This document shows, piece by piece, positions 46,915 through 58,508 of a DNA stretch of 64,000 nucleotides (within the stretch, counting starts at the first letter, position 1; each line of letters begins with the position of its first letter). The DNA lies in the NCBI GenBank assembly GCA_001600635.1, contig BCKL01000003.1, positions 1-64,000 on the forward strand, given 5' to 3'. The position numbers were made by a program, and so were the translations under genes. The notes beneath the pieces are model-generated. The model saw only the letters and a list, made by a program, of their open reading frames with translations, did no database searches and had not been told where the DNA came from. The DNA comes from Leucosporidium creatinivorum. Its lineage: Eukaryota; Basidiomycota; Microbotryomycetes; Leucosporidiales; Leucosporidiaceae.

Positions 46915-47339
46915 ATGTCGCTCAACTCTCGTCGACCGCTAGGGACAATCCATCAATCACCAGAACAACAATCTGCGAGCTCTGCACGCACTTCGCTGGA
47001 TAGTGAGCCATCCGCTGCTCTCAGCTCAAACGCGCGCTGACCCTCTCGCTTCTCTCGCTCAGTCTTATACGAGATGTCGACACTGCTGAACACTGGTGAG
47101 TTGGTGGACACATATATTTCTCCGAACGCCCGCTCACGCGATTGTTACCGCACAGGCCTCGACAAGCAATCGCTCGCGCTTTGTGTTAAGCTCTTGGAGG
47201 ACGGCACCAACCCCGACGCGCTTGCTGTACGTTCGAGCGCGTAGTGCTGTTCTATAAGCGCTCGTCAAGCTGATCATCTGCATCACAGGCCGTCATTCGA
47301 GACCTACGCGCAGAGGCGACGAAGCAAGCTCAGCGGTGA
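46915..47339 (+). CDS. MZT1 / MOZART1, gamma-tubulin complex anchor
   Basis: Four short exons give about 80 residues. After a Ser/Gln-rich N-terminus (MSLNSRRPLGTIHQSPEQQ) comes the family core: ILYEMSTLLNTGLDKQSLAL followed by CVKLLEDGTNPDALAAVIRD and LRAEATKQAQ. This is the conserved helical hairpin of MOZART1, with its (L/I)LNTGLD and G-x-NP-x-ALA-x-VI motifs. MZT1 binds the N-terminal part of gamma-tubulin complex proteins and is needed to recruit them to spindle poles. The TGA stop overlaps a GTGAG sequence, and the gene is convergent with NAA40. An ATG inside exon 2 (MSTLLNTG) is possible but would drop half of the first helix. Confidence 0.9.
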
Positions 47340-47470
47340 GCAGCTGTAGCGGTTGGAAGGGTGCAGAAACGAAGAGAAGGGACGCAGAAGCATTGTTGTA
47401 ACTAGGTATGCTCGCACGACTCTCTATCGCCCCGCTCTTGAGAGGCATGGCAGCTCGGCGGCTCTAAAGG

Positions 47471-48447
47471 TCAAGCTTCATTCGCACGCTTGCTCAGGAT
47501 GCGATAGTCTGCATGTGTACGGCCATAGAAGGATGGATCAATCTCGTCTGTGACATAGCCGAGCTTATCGTAGAATCTGACGGCTTGCTCGTTCTCTGGA
47601 GAGGCGCAAGAGGTCAGCGAGTCGAGCGCCGAGGTCGGAACACTGAGAAATGCTGACTTTTGAAGGCGGTTAATATGACTTTATCCATCCGCCAGTCTTT
47701 CCCGACATGTTTTACGAGCTCCATGAGCAGTCCACCGACGCCCTTGCCCTGTTCTGAAGCTTCGACTTGCAGTTCGTACCTTCGGCGATGAGAAGTCAGC
47801 GGGCGATCAAGCGCGAGGGAGCACCGCAGAAGCTCACAGGTAGACGACATCGGCTTCCTCCACGTCTTTGGTCTCTTCGGTGTCGAAGCGGAAGATGGTG
47901 AAGCCCAATGGCGGCGACGAGCGATCCGCGCGAAGGACGATGAACCGAGACTCGCGGTCGAATAGCTCTTTCCGCTTCTCCTCAGGGTCCCAGCCGTCGT
48001 GCGAGCCCTCATAACTGTGTGTGTAGATCTGTTCAGTGCTATCCGAGAAAGCAGAGCGCGCTGCAGACTCACTGAGCCTTCATGTTCAGCTCGAAGAGCT
48101 CCCAAACCCAGGTCCGAAGCGCTGCTGGGAGCTCCTTGAACCAGTAGACATCGGCGACGGCTCTGTAGAATAGCAGAATGAGGTCAGCTCAGTCCCGAAG
48201 GCTGTAGATAGCCTTCTCGGCGCAGGAGACGCGCGAAGAGGGACGCGACGGGCTCACCTGGAGTCGCGCAGTGGGACGACGAGAGCTTTTGGTGTAGCAG
48301 TAGAGTAGTGCTGAGCCAGTTTGCTCTTGATGGCGTCGGACGTTGCCTGCAGAGAGGTGGAGATGTGAGCTGGACGAGCTCGAGAAGGGAAGGCAGGAGC
48401 TGCTCACTGCTCGAGCTAGTTTGACGCAAATGTGAGGCCGAGACATG
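47471..48447 (-). CDS. N-alpha-acetyltransferase 40 (NatD)
   Basis: About six exons encode some 250 residues. The GNAT core shows the acetyl-CoA loop YELQVEASEQGKGVGGLLME (Q-x-x-G-x-G type) followed by LVKHVGKDWRMDKVILTAFK, then QAVRFYDKLGYVTDEIDPSF and YRILSK. The DEIDPS segment after the last strand is characteristic of NAA40/Nat4, which acetylates the N-terminal Ser of histones H4 and H2A. The upstream exon WFKELPAALRTWVWELFELN also fits the family. The protein acts in the nucleus and at ribosomes. Introns are about 60 nt. Confidence 0.85.
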
Positions 48448-48625
48448 GCTGCAGAATGAGCTGAGCAGTACAAGCAGAGGTGATGAGAGTTGATGTGGTC
48501 GAAGTGAGAGCCTGCCTGACGTCTGAAGCTCGAAGTCGAAATGCGGTTCTCCCTCTCCCCACTACTTGCTCACCTAGCAGCAGGCTCACTTCGCTACAGC
48601 AGCACAACAGCACAGCTCGAACACC

Positions 48626-51600
48626 ATGTCTCTCTGGGTCGTCGAGTACGCCAAGAGCGGCCGAGCCGGTTGCAAGGGCTGCTCGGGTTAGTCCAAGCGT
48701 CCTCTTGAGCGGTGCGGAGGGTCGAGCTCACCTTTTGACTGCTCTTCTATAGACAAGATCGGCAACAAGGAGCTACGCATTGGTCAAGAGAAGGATCAAG
48801 GGGAGTGGAGCTCGGTAGCTTGGCGACATTGTGAGTACAAACGACCGCCGAGCTCGCACGCTGGTGCTGACCGCTGTTGCTCGAGCAGTCGGCTGCGCTA
48901 CGCCTCGCATCCTCCGCGCCATCGCTTCTACCGGTGTGGACAACCTGCAGGGTCTCAGCAGCCTTCGTACCGAGGACCAGCAGAGGGTCAGGCAGGCCGT
49001 TCGCGGCGGCCAAGGTGAGCTTCGTTTCGCGCCGAGTGATCGAACATCTCGCTGACTCGATTTCTCTACAGTCGACCCCTCCGACATCCCCGCCACTGCC
49101 CAAGCCATCGATCTCACCGCTCTTCCCGACACGCCCAAAAAAAAGCGCCCTCGCCCCTCGGCCGAGCCCACCGCCTCGAGCTCGCAGGCCGGACCTTCCA
49201 GCGCACCCATGCAGCCCACGCCCTCGCGATCGGGGTCCGTCTCCTCGCAGCTCGATGTCGAGGAGGACGAAGACGACGACGACGACGACGAGGATCAGCT
49301 CTTGGTCGTGACGAGATCGCAGGTAGTCGGGGTCAAGTACTACCGCGGTCTCGTCAACGAGGGAGAATCCGTTACTCTCCAGCGCGAACCTGAAAACCCG
49401 TACGACCGCAACGCCATCCGAGCGATGAACATGAGCGGGGTCCAGGTCGGTCACATTCCAAAGACGGTCGCCGCTCGTCTCGCACCCATGATGGACCGTC
49501 AACTCGTCACCGTCGAGGGGGAGATGGTGCAGGGAAACCTCTATGGTAACCCGTTCCAGCTCTCCATCGACATCGCGATCTACGCTCCTCAGTCCGTCCA
49601 AGGCCAGCTCCTTCAACAGCTGCGCTGGGCTATGCCTGTGCCGGCTCGCCGTTCCTCCAAGCTCGTCCCCCTCCCTCCTACTCAGAACACCGGCGTGCAG
49701 GGAACTACGAGTCCCTCGAAGGGCAAGGGGAAGGCCGGAAGCTCGGCCTCGGCGGCAGCGTCCATCGCGGCCGAGCGTGGAGAGACGCCGGCGCAGACGG
49801 CAGCGAGGCAGCGTCAGATGCAGAAGGTCCTCGGCGCGCTGCAGAGGATCAACGGCGAGGAGAAGCGTGGAGACGAGGTGAGCTTGCGTTGGTGGGAGTG
49901 ACGGGGCGCAAACCGAGCTGATGATTTACCGCCTCGCAGGTTCTCGACGCTCTCAGCGATGTCAAGGACGTCCTCGATCTCCCCTTCCCCAAAACGCCTC
50001 CCAGTATCGCTTCCGGAGACCTCAACGTCGACCTCCTGCCTCACCAGCAGCAGGGTCTGCGCTGGATGCGAAGGGCCGAAGCGCCGAAGCTGCCGAAGGC
50101 GGATTCGGACCCTCCCGTCCAGCTCATCAAGTACCAGACTCGCACGGGCGGAGGATCTTCCTACTACCTCAACCTCGCTTCTCGTCAGCCTACGTCGGAA
50201 GAACCCAAGCTGTCTCGTGGCGGCATGGTGAGTCGCCGAGCTCTTCGCCGAACTTACTCTCGCTTGGTCTGACCGCTGACGATGAGCTCTACTCTCACTT
50301 CATTTCCGTTTTGGTCTACCCTGTAGCTCTGCGATGCCATGGGTGAGCTCTCTACATCAGACTTCGCCGCTCGAAGCTTAGCTGACTCGGCGCGATCTCT
50401 CAGGACTCGGAAAGACGCTCCAGGTCATCTCCCTCATTGTCGACACTCTCGAGCACGAGCCGGAAGGATTCGACAAGGGGACGCTGGTCGTCGCGCCCGT
50501 CAGCGTCCTCTCGAATTGGTCGAAGCAGATTGAGGATCACGTCTCGGCCTCGCTTGATCTCACTTTCCACGTCTGTGAGTAGCTCTGCTTCATTCCTCGC
50601 CGCCGTCGACCCTCGGGCTTACCGCGAGAACGGTTCTGAGTGTGCTGACTCGTCTCCCTCACTCTCGGCGCTTGCTCCCCACACAGACCACGGTCCCGGT
50701 CGCGAGATCTCGCTAAAGAGGCTCCGCACGTTCGACGTCGTCATTACGGCGTACCCGACCCTCTCTGGAGAGTTCGCCGACGACTCCAAGTCCGCCAAGG
50801 GTAAGGGCAAGTCGAAAGCGAAGGGCGACGAGGACGACGACTGGCACCTCGACGACGAGCCGGCCAGCAAGAAGAAGAGAAAGTCCAATGGCAAGCTTCT
50901 TCAAGTCGCTTGGAAGAGGGTTGTCCTCGACGAAGGCCACACCATCAAGAATCCCAAGGCGAGGGTCTCGAAAGCGGCCTGCGCCCTCAACGCCTACTCT
51001 CGCTGGGTGTGTACCGGGTGAGCAGCTCCTTTCCGCTCGCCGATCGACCAGCAGCTGAGCCCTTACGCTCTCAGAACTCCCATCATCAACTCGCCCAGCG
51101 ATCTCGGCAGTGTGAGTCGGCTGCTCGGCGTTACATCCTCCGACTCGGCGCTCGCACTGACCGAGACCTTGCCCCTCTGCTTCTCATCGGACCTCCTCTT
51201 TGCTATCAAACAGCTCCTCACTTTTCTTCGCTCCTGCGAGCCCCTCGACAACCCCGACCTCTTCAAGCGACTTCTCCTTCGCCCACTCACCAGCGGCGAT
51301 GCCAACGGAATCCGCATTCTCAAGGCGGTCATGGCGTCCATCTCGCTTCGCAGGACCAAGGAGATGTCCAAGGATGGCGTGCCCCTCGTCAAGCTCCCCA
51401 AGATCGACTTCTTCGTCGTCAGCATCGAGCTCGGCAAGGCGCAGCGTGAGGCCTACGAGATGGTGCGTTGACTCTTTGGTCGCGTCAGCGTTCACCCTCT
51501 GACTGTCTCTGCCATTCATAGGTCGCGGAGGAGAGCAAACGCTACCTCAAGGAATACCTCCAGGGTCGCGATGCCAACCCGAATGGAGCTCAGACCGTCG

Positions 51601-53071
51601 CGCCGTCCTTCGCCAACGTCCTCTCGCTTCTCACGAGGATGAGGCAGCTCTGTCTCCACGAGGATCTTCTCCCCGCCGGCTACGTCGAGTCGATGAAGCA
51701 GGGCGTCGAAGCGGGACCGGCCGGCTCGGTGGCGGTGAGCACTGAGCTCGACCGAGCCTCGAAGGAGGGCAAAGACTGATCGATCTACCTACAGGTCACC
51801 CCGGAGAGGATGGTCGAGCTTCAGAAGACGTTCAAGCAGCTCCTCGACGACTCTGAGGATTGCAGCATCTGCTTCGACCAGATGCTCGCCGACAACGCTC
51901 GCATGTTGCCCTGCACTCACGCTTTCCACCTCGCCTGCCTCGAGGAGATCCTCAAGACGAACCCTCTTTGCCCTATGGACCGCGGCGCCATCTCGCAGAG
52001 CATGTTCATCGAGTACCAGCCGCCGAGCGAGGAGGAGATGGACGAGGAGCGCGAGATCAAGAAGCGCGAGATCAAGAAGGAGTTGGCCGTCAAAACCAAG
52101 TCGAGCGCCAAGATTGAGAAGCTCATCGAGCTCCTTCGTCTCACCGATCCTGGCAGCAAGTCGTGAGTGCTCATTCTCGTTTCTCGGCCGGTGGAAGCGC
52201 CGCTAACTCATCGCTTCCCCTCGCAGGCTCGTCTTCTCCCAGTTCACTCGCTTCCTGGACCTCATCGAGGCGCACTTGGACGAGGCTGGCATCTCGCACT
52301 GCCGCTTCGATGGCTCGATGCCTCAGAAGAAGGTGAGCCGGCTCTTCTTGGGAGTTGAAGACGGCGTCGGCCGAGCTGACTCGCAATCTCTCACCTCAGC
52401 GCGAAGCGGTCATCAAGTCCTTCTCCAAGCCCATCGACTCCAAGAGTACGAAGCCTCAGAGCCCTCAGGTTATGCTCATCTCGCTCAAGGTGAGCAGCTC
52501 GCCTTGCCCTCCTTCGAGCCGCTTCATTCGAGCCGTTCGCTGACCACCACCTCACTCAGGCTGGCGCGCTTGGTGAGCTTCTCCGGTCTCATAACTGAGC
52601 TCTCTACTGATTGAAATATCACTCGACAGGCCTCAACCTCACCTGCGCCTCTCAAGTCTTCCTCTGCGACCCGTAAGTTTCTCACAAGCTATCGCCGAAC
52701 TTCGGCGAAGTCTCGAGCTGACCTTTTCGGACCCTCCAACTCATACACACTGCTTCCTACGTTACGCAGGTGGTGGCAAGCTTCCATCGAAGCGCAGGCC
52801 GTGGACAGGACTTACCGAATCGGTCAACGCCGCGACGTCAAGGTGTTCCAGCTCGTCGCCGCCGATACGGTCGAGGATAAAGTGAGCTCGGCGCCAAAAT
52901 CGGCTCGAACCCCAGCTCATCCCCCTCTTCATCCAACAGGTCCTCGAGATCCAGGCGAGGAAGGAGCAGCTCATCCAGCACGCCTTTAGCGGAACGAAGG
53001 GCGTCGGCGGAGGGACGGCTAAGCAGAAGAAAGCGAGTCGCTTGGAGGACCTTCGCGAGTTGTTTGCTTGA
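48626..53071 (+). CDS. RAD5/HLTF-like SNF2 helicase-E3 with N-terminal PARP-type zinc finger
   Basis: About eighteen exons give roughly 1,100 residues. Order: a PARP-type zinc finger (EYAKSGRAGCKGCSDKIG, KELRIG, AWRHFGC, with the CxxC and HxxC ligands); an acidic linker with a KKKRPRP signal; a HIRAN domain (VVGVKYYRGLVNEGESVTLQ, VQVGHIPKTVAARLAPM); SNF2 motor motifs CDAMGLGKTLQVISLI and VVLDEGHTIKNPK, the latter DEGH as in HLTF; a RING finger inserted in the motor (CSICFDQM, CTHAFHLACLEE, CPMDRG); and the second helicase lobe (LVFSQFTRFLDLIEAHL, GALGLNLTCASQVFLCDPWW, AVDRTYRIGQRRDVKVFQL). Relatives polyubiquitinate PCNA and remodel stalled replication forks. The PARP finger suggests direct sensing of DNA breaks (inference). 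Confidence 0.88.
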
Positions 53072-53235
53072 CAGCGGTTGACGAAGTAGTGCTTGATATC
53101 TTCCGATTAGTGCCATACTCGAATGCAGAGCTTGATCAGTGCCCAACTTCTAAGGTCAGCCGCGAAGCTGGAAGCTGCTCGCCGAAAGCGCCTTTCTCGC
53201 TGCATCTCTCATCTCGTCACACGATTCCGCCTTCG

Positions 53236-55189
53236 ATGGAGCAGCAGTCGATCAAAGAGCTACATGGAGAGCTGCGCAACATTCTGGGCGGCCCCAACCC
53301 TGCACCAGACGCCTTCCTCCCTCGACTGCACGCGTTGGAGCTCAGGCGAGGTTTCGCGTTGGACTTGACGAGGAAGTTCGCCGGAGATTCGGGGCTCACC
53401 GAGGAGGAGAGGACGCTCATCGACGCTGTAGACGCCAAGCTCAAGCACCCTGAGCAAGCGACCATCTTCCAGGCGCTCGACATCTCCTGGCGGTGCTTGG
53501 TGAGCCGGCTGCAGACGCTCCAGGGTTTTCGACGCGTGCTGACAAGTCTGCATCACTACAGGCAGTCGAACAGAAGATTGCTCGCAAGGATGCTGCTGGC
53601 GCACGCTCTGCACTCGAGCACTTCGACGCGACGGACGACAAGGTCGTTTACGAGTCAGCTCCAGCTCGGCGGGACCGGCTCGCTCGCTTCAAGCGGCGCG
53701 AGGAGAAGAGGACGCATCTACTCGAGCAGCAGCAGCCTTTGGAGTGGCTGCCAACGGACTTGGTCAACCTCCGCCTGCTGTCCGAAGCCTATGTCAACCT
53801 CGTAGCTTCTCACATCACCGCTATGGAGGACTACGCGCGCCGAGTGAGTCGCAAAACCTCTCGCTGTGGATTTCGCTAACTCATTGGCCATCGACAGCGC
53901 AACGCAGAGGCCGAGGAGCCCTCGCAGGACTCCCTCCCGACTCCTCAGCCCAGCTCTCCCCGCGCTGGCGACATGCAGTCCCCTCAGCGTGTCCACTCGG
54001 AACCCCCAGTCGCCCAATCCTCCTCTCAGAGCCCTCCGCAAGGTCGCAAACGCTCCGCTGACGTGATGGAAGCCGAAGAGCCAGCCGAGAGCCGAGCTTC
54101 CTTGCCCGTGGCTCAGTCTCAGGCTATGGATCTGGACGTGTACGAAGATGGACGGGACGAGCTGGGCGTGTGGGTCAACAGGCAAGACTCGGTGGAGAAG
54201 GAGGAGGATCTACCATCAGAGAGCGCCGAGGCCGAGGCCGAGGTGCCCTCGTACTTGGCTGCAGCCCCCGCCAAGGTGCGGAAAGGTATATCGGTCGCAT
54301 AACAGACCTTAGCTGATCTCCTCTTGTCGCTCAGCCCACCACCCAAGCCGCCACCATTCTGGCCTCGCACGACGACGACGACTTCGCCGCCACGCAGCCT
54401 CCCCAGAAGGTCGTACAGCAGCCCCTCCTCAATAAGCTCGGCATGGCCGCCAAGCTGAACGCGGAAACGCTCGCGACGAGGAAAGAGGCGCAGCGTAAAG
54501 CCGAGAAGGCGGAGAAGGCCGCCGCCGCCAAACGAAGCTCGGCTCAGCCTGCAACGAGCACTGCACCACCACCACCGCGCGCCGTCGGCCCCAGCATCTC
54601 GACTATCCTCATGCCCCCTCCTCCAGCCGCTCTTCCCACCCTTTTGGCGCCTCCACCTCTGCCTCAAGCACAGCCGCCGGTCTCGACCCCTTCTCAATCC
54701 TCCAACACCACCAGCAGCGGCGGCGACAGCGGCGAGGCATCCATGTCACAAGACCTCCCTCCCGCCGCGCAACCCGCTCCTCCATCTGATGTCCGAACCT
54801 CCCCTCATCCCTTCTCAGCGCCCGCCAGGCCTCCTCAAGTGCTCGTCCCCGCCACTCAAAGCTCCAACGAATCGCAGGACTCCCAGCCTTACACTCAAGC
54901 GGTAGCTCGCTACGACTCGACGGATGAGTCGCAGGAGAAGGAGCAGAGTCAGCCTCAGCAGCAGTCGCGCGACCTAACGAGCTCGCTCGAGTACGTGACC
55001 GACGTCGAGGCGGATGAGGAGGACCAACTACCCGCCATGTCGGAGAAGAGTGAGGAGCAGGTGGCCGGGAAGAGCTTTGGTCAGTTGGAAGGCGAGGCGA
55101 CGTCGGGGCCGGACGACGAGGAAGCGATGACCGAGGTCCGCCTAGCGCTCGCCGAGAATGGCTCGTCTTCGCACGACTCGCTGAGATAG
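53236..55189 (+). CDS. Uncharacterised charged protein, probably nuclear
   Basis: Four exons, starting MEQQSIKELHGELRNILGGP, encode about 580 residues. The first 190 residues look helical and folded: HALELRRGFALDLTRKFAGD, FQALDISWRCLAVEQKIARK, EKRTHLLEQQQPLEWLPTDL and AYVNLVASHITAMEDYARR. The rest is disordered, rich in Pro, Ser and Glu, with a basic GRKRSAD patch, an acidic SHDDDDFAATQ motif and a short Lys/Ala/Glu coiled segment (ATRKEAQRKAEKAEK). I do not recognise the family. It follows the RAD5/HLTF gene by only 165 bp on the same strand. Confidence 0.75.
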
Positions 55190-55243
55190 GCGCTTGATAC
55201 TAAGCTTGGAACTAAGCCTTTGAATATTCTATTCTAATCGAGC

Positions 55244-57946
55244 TCAAGTGCTTTTGACTAGCTGCACAAACTCGCGAATCTTTTCAAGATCCTTCTCGCC
55301 ATTCGTCTCGACTCCACCGCTAACGTCCACCGCCCACGGCCGCACCTGCTCGATACCCGAGACGAGGTTCTCCTTGTCGAGTCCACCAGCGAGGATGATT
55401 GGTAGGCGACCTTGGCCCTCCCCTCGGCTCTCGACGAGCCTCGCTGCGACCGACCAGTCGAACACCTTGCCCGCTCCACCACTGAGGGCGCCCTTCGTCG
55501 AGCTGACCTTGGTGTCGAGTAGCGGCACCGAGTGGTAGCCTGGTCGTGTAGCATCCCTGAACGAAGCGTCGGTGTCCTTGCCCGTCTCGATCTGCTCGTC
55601 GACGTGGAAAGCCTTGATGACGGGGACGGGCAGCAGGCGAGCCCACTCCAGCGGCTCATCACCGTGCAGCTGGACGATGTCGAGGTTGAGCTCCTCGACG
55701 GTGGCGAGGAGGCTCTCGAGAGTTGGGTTCTGGAAGACTCCGACGAAGAGAGGCTTGCGAGGGTGGGAGACGAGGCGGGAGGATTGGAAGGCAAACCAGT
55801 CGGAGGGGTCGGCAGAGAGGGGAGTGGAAGTAGAAGTGGAAGAGGAAGGGCGAGAGCGCACGGCGTCGATGATGGTCTTGGCCTGGGGGAGGGTGACATG
55901 TCGCTTGCTCTTCTCGGCGAAGACGAGTCCGAGGAAGTCGGCGCCGGCCTCGGTTGCTGCGAGGGCGGCTTCGGGAGTCTTGATTCCACAGATCTTGACG
56001 AGAGACTTGGGGGCGGCCGACGATGTGGAGGTCGCCTGCGAACGAGAGACGACTGGGTGAGCGAGGTATCGGAGCGATGGCCTGCTTCTTAAGACTCACC
56101 GAGGACTGGATACCCAACAGCTCGCGTACAAACGCCCCCTTGTCCTGCGCCCTCATCAATGACTCTCCCACCAACACGGCTCCTACACCCTGCGAAGCGT
56201 ACTTCTCGACGTCGGCGCGACCCGTGATCCCGCTGAGGGCGATGAGGATGACCTCGGCTCCCTTCTCGCTGTGGGACTCCTTGATGGCATCCGCCATCCT
56301 CGAGGTGGTGCCCATGTCGACGTTGAAGTCGTGCAGGTTGCGGTTATTGACCCCGATGACCTTGGCTCCGACCTTGAGCGCCCTCGCGAGCTCGTCCGCA
56401 TTGTTGACCTCGACGAGAGGCTCCATCCCGCGCGCGACCGAGTGCTTGTACAGCTCGGCGAGCTTCTCGTCGGTGAGCATGGCGACGATGAGGAGGACGG
56501 TGTCGGCTCCGTAGACTCGGGCCTCGTCAATTTGATAGGTGTCGAGGATGAAGTCCTTGCGAAGAATGGCGGGACGGTTGGGAAGAGCGTCGACGGCGGC
56601 GCGAACGGCGCGCATGTCCTCGAGGGAGCCCTTGAACCACTTGGGCTCGGTGAGGACGGAGATAGCCGAGGCGCCGGCGAGGGCGTAAGAGAGGGCGATG
56701 GAGGGGGAGGAAGGGGAGGAGCCGTCGACGAGGTCGCCCTTGGAGGGAGAAGCACGCTTGATCTCGGCGAGGAGAGCGACGTGCGCTTGGCCGTTCAGAG
56801 GAGTCGACTGAGCTTGGAGGCGGGCGTGGAAAGAGATGAGGGGAGGGGCGACGTGCAGGTCGATGAGCGAGTTGAGGTCGGAGGGCTTGAAGCCAGGAGT
56901 AGCCTTGGCCTTGGCGACGTCGAGGTTGCGCTGTAGCTCGATACGCTCGAGGATGGTGGGACGAGCGGCGGCCGAGGGGGCAGCAGCGGCGGGCTGGCCA
57001 TCCTTGGCTCCTACGACGACGTCCGAGCCGGCATCCTCGTAGCCAGGGTTCTCCTTCCAGAGACCGCTGGTAAGGCTGAGGAAGTTGCTGAACATGACCT
57101 TGCCGTCTTCGGACAGAATCGACTCGGGATGGTACTGGACCGACTCGAGCGCGAACTCGCGATGCCTGAGGCCCATAACGATGCCGCCCTCGGTCCTGCT
57201 GGTAACGACGAGGTCGGCGGGCAGAGTGTTGAGCCTCGCGGCGAGCGAGTGATACCTGGTCGACTGGACGTCCTGCGCGACGTCCTTGAAGATGCCCTTG
57301 CCGTCGTGCGAAACGGGGCTCGTCTTGCCGTGCACGACCTCGCCGGCCTTGTCGACAACTCCTCCGTAGGCGGTGTACATGCACTGAAGTCCCATGCAGA
57401 CGCCCAGGATGGGGATCTTGCCGACGTAGGCCTTGATGGCCGGGATGGAGATTCCCGAATCAGTCTCGGGGTGTCCAGGACCGGGCGAGATGATGAGGTG
57501 GGTGAGGTTGGGGTGGCGAGCTTGGAGCTCCTCGAGAGTGAGCGACTCGGAACGAATGACGGTCACATTGGCGCCGAGCAGGCAGAGGTACTGGTACTGT
57601 TTTGCGTCGTTTGAGGTCAGCGAAGCCGGGTGATGAGAGGTGCAGAGGGCTACTTACGAGGTTCCAAGTGAAGCTTTGGGCCGTTACGAGGAGCGAAGGT
57701 CAGCGTCCTAGCTCGATCTGAAGCTGCATCCACACCGAGTCCGTGCGGCGGCTTAGCAAGCAGCCTCACCTGTCGTCTGTAGGTGAGCAGGGATGTCAGC
57801 TTGGCTACAGGGTTGCTCAAGAGCTCTCTGGTCTGCTCACAGTTATCCAGCATGACCACATCGTTGCCGTTAGGGAAGGTCGGGAGACGGGCGACAGTAG
57901 CAGCTGCTCGTTGATTGGCAGCAGCCGTTCCATTTGCTGAGCTCAT
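55244..57946 (-). CDS. TRP1: anthranilate synthase II / IGP synthase / PRA isomerase
   Basis: Six exons give about 810 residues. Order: class I glutamine amidotransferase (DNYDSFTWNLYQYL, nucleophile Cys in ILGVCMGLQCMYTAYG, QYHPESILSEDG); indole-3-glycerol-phosphate synthase (LLAEIKRASPSKG, PAILRKDFILDTYQIDEARV, IGVNNRNLHDFNVD, AVLVGESLMRA); and phosphoribosylanthranilate isomerase (LVKICGIKTPEAALAATEAG, IVQLHGDEPLEWARLL, PIILAGGLDKENL, AVDVSGGVETNGEKD). This is the three-domain fusion of filamentous fungi and basidiomycetes. The amidotransferase works with anthranilate synthase I, encoded elsewhere. The conserved DNYDSF motif is restored only by a 7-nt exon at 57770-57776. Confidence 0.96.
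57770..57776 (-). other. 7-nt microexon of TRP1
   Basis: On the coding strand the exon reads ACGACAG, bounded by a CTACAG acceptor and a GTGAGG donor. Joined to GATAACT before it and CTTCACTTGGAACCTC after it, it gives the invariant amidotransferase motif DNYDSFTWNL. Skipping it would break both the motif and the frame. Confidence 0.85.
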
Positions 57947-58508
57947 GATGGGTATTCGAGTCGAGTGCTAGCAAAGAGCTGAGGCGGCGAGAAAGCGACG
58001 TCGAGAGGTGCAGAAGCGAAAGAGGAGGAGAGCCCGACTCGCTGGAAGTTGACTCGCTTGGAAGGGCGGGCTGGCTCTTCCACTGTGGCTTTGGGGCAAT
58101 AGCTACGGCTATTCAGAGCAGTGAAAAGCAATAGCTGTGCTTCCGCACCTTCCAGAAGCTGCAGCAGTCAACCGACCCCTCTCTCGGCGGACCTTCCCGT
58201 GCCGCTCTTCTCGGCGCGGCTCTGCAAAGGTGTATAGCAGCGTGAGGCTTGCTGGATACAGTCGTACACTCATCTCTGAGCTGCGATGCTGTCGAGACCT
58301 ACTCAATGGGCTGTAATCGCTCTTGAGCCCGCTCGGCGCTCTCGGTCGGCTAGCCAGAAGGTCAAGCAAAAGGTAGATGCAATGCAGCATAGCGCAAGAG
58401 GGATAGGAGGGAAACTCTAGTGATACATCCATGCATGTGCGGTCGTCGTAAATCATAGTCGTCTTGTCGTGTCGAGTCACCGCCGAGCCGAGCCACCGAG
58501 TCGAAAGC
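57947..58508. other. Intergenic region between TRP1 and CLC gene
   Basis: About 560 bp holding the TRP1 promoter (near 57947) and the 3' end of the CLC gene. No gene or structured element is seen. Confidence 0.5.
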
